From assembly GCA_037074705.1 (NCBI GenBank), contig CM073596.1:29176001-29240000 (forward strand): a stretch of DNA of 64,000 nt, in the 5' to 3' direction. Positions 1 through 11,479 of the stretch are shown piece after piece. A program made the translations under genes and the position numbers. How positions within the stretch are numbered: position 1 is the first letter of the stretch; each line of letters starts with the position of its first letter. The notes below the pieces were generated by a model that was given only the letters and a program-made list of their open reading frames with translations, ran no database searches and had not been told where the DNA came from. The DNA comes from Zhengitettix transpicula. Its lineage: Eukaryota; Arthropoda; Insecta; Orthoptera; Tetrigidae.

Positions 1-1245
1 TTAAACGAGAGACGACGTATAATGCTAAATATATTGATAGTAAAGAGCCTTTGTTGCCTGGCGTTATCAATTACAAGTTTCAGGAACACCAGAAATATTA
101 TTAATCGTCAGACGACGTTTAATGCTAAATATAAAATATAATTGATGTGTTTCTTCAATTCTGCTCCGATCAAATAAATGATGTATAAAAATTATACACG
201 CATTTACAAAATAAAAAATTAATTGGGTTGATAAATATATCAATCAATCAATAAAATAAATAATAAATAGATGTAATTAAGAAGTAAGTATATTTATATT
301 AATTAATGTTCCTTTACGCCAAAACCATTTTTTTTTTGGAGATGGTTGGAATTGAGGCGAGAATTCAGCGAATATTCCGAGCGGAGTACCAGGATAGTGT
401 AAGGGCCAAGTAGGTCGCGTGGTCAGCCGAGCTCCGCACCACCTGCTCACCTGCTTAGCTCCTAATACTCGCCACCTGCTCACCCTCTTAGCTCCTAATA
501 CTCGCCAACTCCTCGGCCCTTACACTATCCTGGTGCTCGATGCTGAAACGAGCTCCCTTTTCTCGTTAAATTTTCGCAGAACATGCGCGCGCGCGCTTGC
601 TTCTTGTATAATTTATTTTAAGCCTTACGCGTGACGGAAAGATTAATAAATAAATAAATATACTTAATTTCATCTATTTATTAAACTATTGACATATACG
701 TCAGTCAACCATAATTTTTGTGTTTGTTGTTCAACCATACATAGAACGAGGATTCAAGAAACAGCAGCAGTCAGTATTACAATAATATATTTAGCGTCGT
801 CTCACGATTCATAAGTTCGTTTTCTGGTGTTTATCCCGAAACTTATAATTAATTGTAAAACGTCAGGCAATGAAGGAATCAAGCTCTCGTTTCTCCTTAC
901 ATTTTCGCAGTACACATGCGTTTCGTATATAATTTTGCTGCCATACGCGTAAAGAAAGAATTAATAAATAAATATACGTAATAAATATACTTCCTAATTT
1001 CATCTATATTGAAATATGTCAACACATAATTTATTTTTTATTTGGTTAACGCGTGTATAATTTATATACATCATTGAAAGGATGAGGATTGAACAAACAC
1101 ACAGCCAGCAATATTATGAATATATATTCAGCATTAGACGTCGTCTCACGTTTCATTAGTTTACTGGTATTTCTAAAACTTGTTGTAATTGTAAAGGACA
1201 GCCATAAAAGGCTCTTTATTGTCAAAATAAAACAAAAAAACAAAA
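1..1245. repeat. Nested inverted and tandem repeat (foldback-type element)
   Basis: The segment 1-130 (minus sense) reappears as diverged copies around 790-880 and 1130-1240, sharing GTCGTCT, an oligo with CTGGTGTT/CTGGTATT, and CAGGCAA/GGCTCTTTA. Segments 548-680 and 880-1012 are direct repeats about 332 bases apart, sharing ATTTTCGCAG, ACGCGTRA and TTAATTTCATCTAT. At the centre, GGATAGTGTAAGGGCC near 392 and its complement near 517 flank two copies of CTCCTAATACTCGCCA. The left end lies outside the window. No coding capacity is visible. Confidence 0.65.
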
Positions 1246-1249
1246 AAAT

Positions 1250-1680
1250 TGGAACAAATTAAAAAACTTACTCCGCCGCACGTCCCAGGAATTCTGCTTA
1301 CAACTTCGCCGACCCCGAGGGGACACGCGGAGAGAACTCGAAGCGGAGCGAATTTGGAACCAGACAGGTAAATGTTTTAGAGTAAGGACCCCGCCGCGAC
1401 GCACAGAGTCATTGCGTTACACCGACCTGAATTCTATACACTGAGCCACGGACGAGGCGAAGTTTGGACGTTTTAATGTCCCTTAAGAGTCGCAAACATC
1501 GGCCGTGAGGGCTAAATAAACATTTAGAAACAGAAAAAATACTGGCGCAGTGAGCGAGGCTCGAACTCGGAACCTCATGATCCACGCATCCAGGCTTTAA
1601 CCACCTCAGCCACTGGCTTGCGATGAAGACTGAGCCTTTAGAACTGATACAAAAACCCTCCCCCTTCACCATGTAACACG
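1250..1680 (-). mobile_element. tRNA-derived SINE-like unit with two tRNA-like heads
   Basis: Read on the minus strand, about 1620-1560 carries an RNA polymerase III box A-like run (TGGCTGAGGTGGTTAA) and, 40 bases on, a box B-like run (GAGTTCGAGCC). A five-base acceptor-stem match, CAGTG/CACTG, flanks them. A second box A-like run, GTGGCTCAGTG, follows near 1450. The cloverleaf is imperfect (C-C and G-T pairs in the acceptor), so this is a tRNA-derived repeat rather than a working tRNA. The GC content is well above the flanks. Confidence 0.5.
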
Positions 1681-1689
1681 CAGCAGCTT

Positions 1690-4600
1690 AAGTACACGTA
1701 TTCCACTAATTTGGTATTTCTTTTCGTCCTTTCTAATTTCAACGTTTTCTTCGTCCAATACCTCATTTCTTTATTTTTTTACCCTACAATATGTTTCCGT
1801 TTTCCCCGTAAAATATTGGAATGCACATTTTACCTTCATTTCTCGCAAAAAACAGCAAATTGGTTCCTTTAGGTGCACGTATTTTCATCGTGCGACTCGT
1901 CCATTGGGGCGGGGAGGAAAAAGGAATCGAAATGACATTTAAAAATGCAATTGTTCACAAGTTAATTTATTTCTCAAATGTTACAATTTAGACAAAACTG
2001 AAAACTGGGAAATAATTTTACAATCATATATTAAATATATTATGTCGCCTAGTTTTAACTTGGATTTTGAGCATTTTCTTGCACTGAACAGATCAAGTAC
2101 AATTCGTTTTAGCTTTATTGGCAAATGCAGTTTAAAATTAATATATAACTTGAACAACTAAGAGACTTTAAAAAAATAAACGTCGAGCTCGCGACAAGCG
2201 GACTCTTAGATTCCCAAGTTCCCCCATGAGTGCAAACCCTCCCTCCAGACGCGTGCAGCAACGCAGGGCCGCAGCAGCTTACCAGGGCCTCAACATGGCC
2301 GTGCAGCAGAATGAGTCCTCACACACTGGATGTTCTCTCCTCCACACCAGGAGCACAAATGCTAGTTTTTATTTGCGCGTTCTTACAGCTTTAACTCCTT
2401 GTATTTGTTTCATTGGTGGACTCATCCACGTGACCAGCCCTCAGTGGACTCGTGCGCCCACGGCCTTTACCAGCGAAGATTCAACAAAACTCCCGCAAAC
2501 ACATTCCAAGCAACCCCTCGTCCGAATCTTCTTAACAATAGTAGAAAACATTTAAATAATGATTAATAAAATAGTATATGGCGCTATAATTTATAATCGT
2601 ACAAGCCTTTTTATTATTGTTACTCGAACCGTTTCCTGTCGCCACGTCTGTTCCTCAGTCCTCCGGTACTTTACCACGAAAACTTCAGGATTTATTCTAT
2701 TTAATGCTCAAGACACAAAACTTAGTTATTCATTTCAGTCACATTTATAAACCTGTGTATTACATAAATTTTAGTTAAAAACTCTTTTAGTTGTGACGTA
2801 TTTACTGTCCACTTTTTTACACTTAACCTTCTTTAATCCAATAGATCAGTTCTTGCCAATCTAATTCAAGATGATTTTGCACACATTTAAACTCAAAATT
2901 ATGGACCGCTTAGTGGGTGACCTGCACTTCACACGTACAACTAAATGTTACCGTTTCCACCACAGTTGACAACATGTTGCATTTTTTTACATCCAGTGCT
3001 ACCAACCTCATACACGTTAATCAGAAGAAATTATACGGGCTTATTCTTAACTGAAAATTAATATTGGCCAAACACAACGTTGCTTTTTACTTTCACTTCC
3101 TTTTACGCTAAATACCTTAATTTTATATAACCAGAACGAAAAATGCCGTTGGTACATTTTTATTATAAAAGATACCAACAGTCAGTACTGTGATATTTCT
3201 TACCCTTTAAGTCTTCCCTTTCGTCACACCATGTACAATTGCGCAATTACTTTAATTTACCTTTTTTAAACGCATTACAGCTTTTTATTTGACATACCAG
3301 CCTGTTATAAAGGACCCGAGTAACTGAAATACGTCACAGTATTTCATTTTACTGCTACTCAGCCAGTGGCCAGTCTGCGCGCGGCTACTACCTCAGTGAC
3401 GTCAATGGCTCATTCGTTATAATACTCTTTGTACGCCAGAAATGGACCACACCGAGATTGTATTTGATGTGAACGCAATTTAACATTCAAACACCGAAAC
3501 GCTTGTTTTTCATTCGCGAATGTAAACCATCATATTCCTCTCGACCAATCTCGAAGATGACTTGATTTGGATCTTCGCCGAGCTTCGGTGAGAAAACGGG
3601 AAAATTGGGTGAGGAATAATAAGCTTTACCTTTTTTTAGTCTACATAGTTCATACAAAAATTGTCCGGTGATCGTCGATTCGTGTTTTGCGTTCCTCCAT
3701 CTTCAAACCTCGAGAAGCCGTCGGAAGGTCAAACTGCATGATATCTGGGAAAAGAAAAAATAGGGAAAGAAGAATCGCTCAAACGAACGTAATTAATTGA
3801 TTCCTTTCTCCCCTACAACGGAATGCAGACTCCGATGGCAGGAAAGAACTAACGCTGAAAACCACGCAACTTCTCCAAAGTTCACAAGATGAAATTAAAA
3901 AGACTAAAACAAAACACTGAAATTATAAAGCAAGCTGGCTGAATTTAACAGGTGTGAAACTAAAATTAAAAGTATACGAGGAAATTTAATTATTCAACAA
4001 CTAATTTACAATCACAATCAACTTAATTTCACAAATTCTGACTAAATATAAATAGAGAGAACAATTTGAAAAACGTTACCAATTTATTATCAATATTTTA
4101 ATTTCAGTAGTGTATTTAAAGAATGTTTTTGTGATTTAATTTCCCTTTCTTTTAATATTTAAACGATTAGTGAATTATCTTACATTACCATTAGATTCCT
4201 GTAATTGTGGCCAGCGAAGCAGAGATGTGTAGCAATTCCTTCCTTGAGGTAGTTTTTTTTGTAATAAATTAACCTGAAAGAGAATAAAAGAGAAATTAGA
4301 GAAATTTGTTAACGGTTACAATGCTAAGAAATGGACGTTGAAGAGTTTTTAACATTCTGGTCATTAATTTCGTACCCGGGATTGGCACAATCAACTCTTT
4401 ATTATCAGGGATTCATTTGCACAATTGGATTAACTAAATTTGTTTCAGGGGTCTAGTGGATTGGATTATTGTATTTTGACAACCCTGCGTCAGTTCTGTC
4501 AGTTGTGTTGCCTGCCTGACAGGCGCGTAGGCACGTAATTAATATTTACCGCATATAGCGTAGTTACGAGACCGAAAAGAACTACAGAAAATTTAGAATT

Positions 4601-6480
4601 GAATTTACCTAGTTTACGTTTGGTCTGGATTGGGAATAACAAAATAGTTCTGAAGGGAACAGAAAACAGTGGTTGTTGGTTTATACAAGTGGATGAACGC
4701 ACGTCCACTTCATTAAGAAAAGCCCTCAACGGCGTAATTTAATTAAAATAGAGTTAAAGAAGGAGGGATCTGTGAAAATGGGTTAAAGATAAAAATCTAA
4801 AATAACTCAGAACGTCGTTTACAGATATTAAGGCACAATTAAAATTAATAGAAGGTCAAGTAATTATACACACACAAAATATAAAAAATAGTTTATTATA
4901 GGAGTGATAGTGTTTATATATTTTCTCTTTTCTAGGGACACGAGAAACAAAATGGAGATTATTTCAGTTTCTAAGATAATAGTGAAAAAAAATAATGTGG
5001 AATTAGTAATTGCCATTAGCGCGGAGAAATTGAAGCCCAAGCGGAAAATGTACCAGAAAATACTAGTAAAGTGAAATGACACATACACATGGAGGTAACT
5101 TGGCTTCGATGAACATTTGCCTCCGTAATTTAACAGGAACAAAATTTGAATAATTTGTCACGTTTTTGAATACTGCAATTTTATAATGATCCGGGTAATG
5201 TAATAATAGAGTTACGATGTTTCATATCACATGACTGTGTTAAGGAAGAAGTAAATTTCGCGGAAAAAGTTTTTAGTAAGAATAATTAATTTTTAATCCT
5301 TTCACTGACTCCACGTTGAGAACAAAAAAAATTATACTGAACAAAGCGTGTATTGAATCAATTCATAAACTTACTTTCATTCTACTGAAATCTCATAATA
5401 ATAGAAAAATAGTGGCAAAATAATCACATGTCAGGGTCATAGAGTGGGCAATTTTGTCATTGGATAAGTGAGGTGCAAGAGTAAAAAAAAACTGAATCAC
5501 TTAGCCGTTTACAGCACCACTTGTTCATTTAACTCCACGTTCCTCCACGTGCAGAATGTTCGTGTCCTCTGGAACTCTACAAAGAAACACACTGGACAAC
5601 ACCGGAACCTGTAATAAACTAAATAGTGTAATATAGTGGCATTCTTACCAACTTAATGCCAACTACTTACATTAAGCATTTGATTTGGTCCTCAGTTCTC
5701 TCTCCGTTTTTTTTAATTAATCCGCTGCATTACAGCAACAATAAACAGTTCCAACTAGATACAAATATAGATAGACATAGAAGATTGTATATCTCAACCT
5801 ATTTCTTTTATTATAAACAGTCTCTCACGGTTTCTGACTGTCCTAATTCCAAGCTTGTAGAATAAGATATAAGAAAATACAGAGAGGTGATACATTAAGC
5901 TGGGAAGAGAGTGAGCGAGTGACGTGATTCATGGACGACCAAAAAGTCCGTTTTAATGGTAACATTTCAGAATATTTATTACTAAGCCAAAGAAACCTAA
6001 AGAAATATTCTGACGCCCAGTGACTTCTTGAAATGCTATACTTTCCTACTCCTCCTGATCGGATTTTAGTCGGTCATGAAACCAGCTCTTACAAACAAAA
6101 ACCATTCAAACAATTTTTTTGTATACTTTAAAAATGCCCTCATTCTCACAGCAAACATCTGGAGGAAAAAAATGAAATTGCGAAATAATATTGTATTTCA
6201 TTATAAATTTCAGAGCTAAGGATATAAATCTTTCGTAAAACTATTTTTAAAATCTATTATCCTGAAATTGTTTCATGGCGGCAGGGTCATCTTGCAGTCT
6301 CCCAGTAAATTCGTGTTGTTATGAATGTCGTCAAATCTAAAAACATTACACACAACGATAGCCATAACTTACTATTTTAAAATATAAGACACAAAACTGA
6401 ACGAAATTGTAGTTCAAACAGAACCAATGAATTCTGATTCAAGTGGTTTAGTTTACTTAGATAACTGAAGAAACATTCGT
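1690..6480. other. AT-rich intergenic DNA; GC-richer islands at 2.17-2.53 and 3.36-3.75 kb
   Basis: No recognisable gene. A GC-richer block at 2170-2530 is open for 109 codons on the plus strand from ATG 2226 but matches nothing known to me and could be chance. A second block near 3360-3750 contains a palindromic TGACGTCA at about 3395, a CREB/ATF-type site. The remaining ORFs (around 4499-5142 and 5656-5865) are short, AT-biased and look random. Confidence 0.5.
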
Positions 6481-6486
6481 GTGTAC

Positions 6487-6826
6487 CTGGGTCGCTGACC
6501 TTGGGAATACGGTAAGAGCAGTCTCTATGCTCCCATTGGAATAGTCGGCCAGCTGCCTCCTAAACTGGTCGACGCACAGAATGCTGCGTCCCCCCGACAT
6601 AGAAAGGCCGTGGGACAAGTACCAAGTGTCCGATCTACCTGATGAAGATTTTCTAGGGTTTCTCCTGCGTCAATTTTTGGCGAACGCCGGGAAGGATCCT
6701 TAAACCATAGCCGTAGTTAACCGTTAGGTACTTCCTCATCCCCTCTTTCAAATCCCTTCCCATGCTATTAAAGGGAAGTTGCCAACACGTGGATTACCCT
6801 CGTGTAACGTTTTACTTAAAAAAAAG
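6487..6826 (+). repeat. Dispersed SINE-like family 'GGAATAGTCGGCCAG', copy 1 (5'-truncated)
   Basis: Shares with the other copies GGAATAGTCGGCCAGCTGCC, GTGGGACAAGTACCAA, CGGGAAGGATCCTTAAAC and GCTATTAAAGGGAAGTTGCC, and ends in an A-tract. It is diverged, with small deletions around 6590, so it is an older copy. It encodes nothing recognisable. Confidence 0.75.
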
Positions 6827-6829
6827 TCG

Positions 6830-9000
6830 ACGCACCGTTCACGTAGTTAAATATTTTTTAATCAAAATTGCTTATCGGCACATTAATCAGAAATATTCGT
6901 AAAAGATAGACCCGCACAAGCAGTAATTCTGTGTAGAATTTAAATTTATGCGCGTTTGGAGAATGTTTCACGAACACTTATCAAAAATTAAAAATTGGCT
7001 ATGAGATTGTTAAAATGGCGGAAGGATCGTCTAATGGTTTCAGGTTTTTTTCGCGTTTCCTGGAATATCATCAAATACTCCGAAAATGTTACACATGCAT
7101 AGTTACAAAATTTGAGAAAGACTCGAAAAACAGAACAAATTTTGAGTTTTCCAGAACAAATTGATTTATTTTTTAAAATACAGTTTAATTTGCTTCTTAC
7201 TGAGGAAACAGCCGTCGTTTCAGTTGGATCTATTTCAGCACTTCTCCGGACAGAACACTATGGACTCTGTTACTTCCAGAATGACCCCAATCGCTTGCTG
7301 CACGTGGTTTACATAGTCTTGAGACACGTTAGTTCTAGTTTACAGATCGATTACCTTCGACTATTGGTCGAAACTAACGCAAGCAATTTTTCCTTGTTAA
7401 AAGGCCGTGTGGACACAAATGAAAGTTCGAAATACGTCACAGATACAATTCTCGAACAAATTCTATTCGTAAACTAAAACGGGTATTTATTTATATATGC
7501 CAGTAAAAGTATTTAATTCCACATTGATCAATTAGTCAAGAATGGCATAACTTAGCTATGCATATATTAATTTCGTCATAAAGAATCAGTGCCATATATA
7601 CTCCCGATACGAAAAATTATAAAAAAAATACTTTGTAACATAAGAGCGTCAAAAATACTCCTGGTTCGTTGAGTAAAAAATATTCTTCGTACCCTAATAC
7701 AGTAAAAAATACACGCACAACTTTAAGAGATTAAATTATACTCTCGGAACCCTGATCGAGACAATTTGCAAATTGAGTTTTTAATTTAGTTTCTGGTTTC
7801 CTTAAAAATTATATGATTTCATACCGTTTATACCCTATATTAATGTCCCAAATTAAATAAACTTTAATATATATATATAAACATATATTATATTAATTAT
7901 AGAACCCAACGATGGGTCTAGTTTTTATGCCCGTCGAAATGGCGGTGGAAACCGGAGAACAGATACACTGACCTTTGCTGTTAGGTTTTATGTACATTTG
8001 GCTACAGAGGAACGTGAGGCATGGATATTTTAAAAAATGATTAAAATAATCATAAACATTAAGGTAACTTTATTTTATGTACATCATTAGTATTTTTTCC
8101 ATTTAATAATAAATATTAAATGCTTTATTTCCATTAAAAATATCACAACAAATTTTATACTGACAAAGTTTTCCTTAATATTTGACTAGAGCTGTCAGGA
8201 TACATGAAATATTATTTAACAAATTATTAATGGATTAAGTTGAATATTATTCAGTTTGAGGATCATTGGTAGTAACTCTTTAATAAATTTCATAAATTAA
8301 AATTAACATACCTCCCAAATACTGAGAAATGATTTTTTCTTGAATTTTTTTGCATTATTTAAACAGACACATCTAATGCTTAATTTCTAAAATATTGAAT
8401 TACACAAATATATGTATGAGAAGAAGACTATTTTAATATATGCCTGAGACACGTGCCCCCTAAATTATTTTAAATACCGATTCACAATTATATGAAGCAT
8501 CATATTAAACAGGTATGTATATAGTTGATTAGATTTATCAATCTTGTAAATTAATTTCATTTCAAAATAATTCTTAATGGAATAATTGTTATCGAGATGA
8601 TATAACGAAATCATGCACACAATGAGTATACTCAGCATTAGATATGTCTCTTTCAAATAAGGAAAATTAAAATAAATTAAATACATTATTTGAGATAATA
8701 CTGCATATTTTCATAACTCTTAATACATCTGGCTAACGCAGTACATATGTAATATGGAATAAAAATTTACATGTTATAGATTTAAAATTCCAATTTGAAT
8801 TAAAAATCCCTCCTAACACATCTTCAGGTAACAAGTTAGCCATTACTGTGGCACATTGAATCACAATATATAAGAATACATAAGTTCATTGAATATCAAG
8901 TCCCAGGAACTATTATCACTCATTGGTTTATGGCAGTTTCTTTTTATCATGCTGATTATTATAAGAAAATTCCATTTTAAAACAACATCATGAAACACTT
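6830..9000. other. AT-rich flank downstream of the lipase gene
   Basis: An open frame at 7112-7477 (plus, 121 codons from a TTG codon) is the longest here, but its product is not recognised and it lacks an ATG near its start. The remainder is low-complexity AT-rich sequence that must contain the lipase 3' UTR (minus strand, below 9017). I could not fix a polyadenylation signal. Confidence 0.4.
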
Positions 9001-9016
9001 TATGTTACAAAACTAT

Positions 9017-9153
9017 TTAGCTATTAGTGTTTTTAGAAGTGTAAATGAATGGATGTCCAGCTGTTGGGCACAAAAATCTTGACCAGGTAGGATACCAATT
9101 CGTTGACTTTTTACCAACTGGTTCCATCATATTGTTCCAGAGTGCATTTGCAG
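9017..9153 (-). CDS. Lipase coding exon 7 (residues 357-401, C terminus and stop)
   Basis: Encodes ALWNNMMEPVGKKSTNW and ends with FLCPTAGHPFIYTSKN before TAA at 9019-9017. This matches the family ending (CP...PF.YTS.N). There is no hydrophobic tail, so no membrane anchor. The acceptor is TTTTCACAG at 9154. No clear AATAAA was identified on the minus strand within 300 bases downstream. Confidence 0.9.
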
Positions 9154-11440
9154 CTGTGAAAATGAAATATGCATTTTTTTGTTAGATCAGAGCACATAAT
9201 TTAATAATATACTATAGAAAAAAATTATCAATAAATAATATACTGAAAATATGTTTATGTTTTATGAAACTGCCTTCTGAAATATTCAAACGAAATTTGA
9301 ATAATACAATACTACGACATTGATTAAGCTTTTAATATCATATCTCAGAACGCAATGTACAAAATACATGGTATAAATAATATGACAAAATAATTGTTAC
9401 AAAATTAATGTTCGTAACTGACAAATATATTCATGTATTGAATTAGAAGCACTAAAGTTTTTTTTCAAATATGTGTTGTGATTCATAAATCTCACCTTTT
9501 GCATTTCCTTTTTGGCTGAAATGAAAGCAATCTTTTGAAAGATAACTGAAGTCTGTTATGTTTCTATCAGAACTAGGCCATTGAAGCTCATATGTAAATG
9601 GTTGTGCTACAACTGCAAAATCTTCACTGTCTTGAAAAGCAATGTCATTTGCCTATGTTCAACAAAAGACATAGTACGTTAATTAACTTAATATTCTTAA
9701 TATTTCTAATATATCATATTCATTAAACATAACTTCAAGTTCAATTGTTGGGATTGTTAGTAATCGAATAATTATTTACATAGGGTACAATATGTATTAG
9801 GAAAACTGTTAAAATTAGGAAAGATACACAAATTTTTTCAGGGACAAATTATACTAAAAGGATAGAAAAAATTACGATATGCAGATTACAGGAAGCTCCA
9901 TTATTCATAGTAATTTAATTGTTATAATCGGAAATTATTCCTATATATTTTTATTATCAGGAGAGTTTTCTTTAATAAATAATTTATTTCTCTAGTCTTT
10001 ATTTTAATATGCAAAAATTAAATAGCATCTGAAATATTATCGATGGGAATGACAAATTATTTCTGCAATGTTTATTTTCCTTATTCATTCGATAACTCAA
10101 AATTGGACTGTTAAATTATTTATCTTATCGTCCTTATATACAAATCTTAATTCCCTCATTATACTGTTAAACTTGTCTACAATAAATTGGGAAAGAATTA
10201 AAATAAAATCAATAAACCATTGGACAGAAGATGTATGTAGTTATATGGAGTAAAAAGTGGAAGAAAAATTGAATATTGGTGATAGAAACAAAACAAGTAA
10301 ATAAATGAATGACAAACATCATTCCTTATAGAATGTTGCAAAGGTGTATAAAGGAAAATGTATGCAGATAATAATTGATAAAAAAGAAATTAAGAGCGTA
10401 AGTTTTCCTGACGTATATTCTGTATAAAGAGTTCTCGGGTTTCCGGTTGGGTAACATGATTTGAGCACAACGTTTCCATGGGGAACTGACAAAGATGGCG
10501 GTGTCAGCCATGGAAACGTTGTGCTCAAATCACGTTACCCGACCGGAAACCCGAGAACTCGGTATACAAAAAAAATTATACAATCTTCCTTGACAGATTA
10601 GCATAAAAAATTATGATGATAACTGGAGAAGAAAGTACTACCAAAATATATACGTAATTCCTGAATAAAAGTGCCAAAGAACTGTAAAATGACGTGTAAT
10701 TTTTCACAATAATGAAGATTTGAAAATTGAAGAGAAGAAATTGCACTGTTTTGGCCATATTATAACTAGAGTCTTTATTATTTACTTACTTTGATATGTT
10801 GTTATATAATTCTCCTGTTTATTTATTATTAGCAAATAATCATGCAACAATGCATTTTTATTTTTCAATCATCTTACCACATCAAATTCTACTTGTTGCC
10901 AACGTTCCATAAGTTGTAGGAATTCTTTCTTCCTGTGCGCGTTGGGAAGACCAAAAAGACAGGGACATTCCAAATGATTTGTGAATGTGCAAATATTTGA
11001 CCTGCCTTTAAAGTTTAAAATAATATTCAAATCTGTCAAAAGGTAAAAAATTAATTTAGTCCTGTAATTACAGTTTGCAAAATTTGAAAATGTAGTAATT
11101 TAAATAACCTATCTCTGAATTATTGGGATGAACAAAAAGTTAGTCAGTGAATATTTTCAATAATAAACAATACTTAGGAAAAATTGCTGCCAGAGAATCA
11201 TTTGATTGGTATTTTAAATGAAGCAGTAATCTTTACTAAGTATTATCTCCCTTAAAGACAAATTTCTAAATAAACAATAAATAGTCGATAAGGTTAAATT
11301 AAATTTGAAATAATAATTTGAGCTTTTCAAGATTTTTTTTCTTAATTTCTTGTGCTTGAAGGTTGGTGCATGAATTGTTAGTGAAGAGTGTTTCAAAATA
11401 TTATTTTCCTTATTTTCATAATGTTCTCAAATTGTCTGTC

Positions 11441-11479
<39 letters not shown>

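Noticed and set aside
1560..1625. Functional tRNA-Ser or tRNA-Leu gene
   Set aside because: The acceptor stem has mismatches and no convincing anticodon arm can be drawn; a SINE head fits better.
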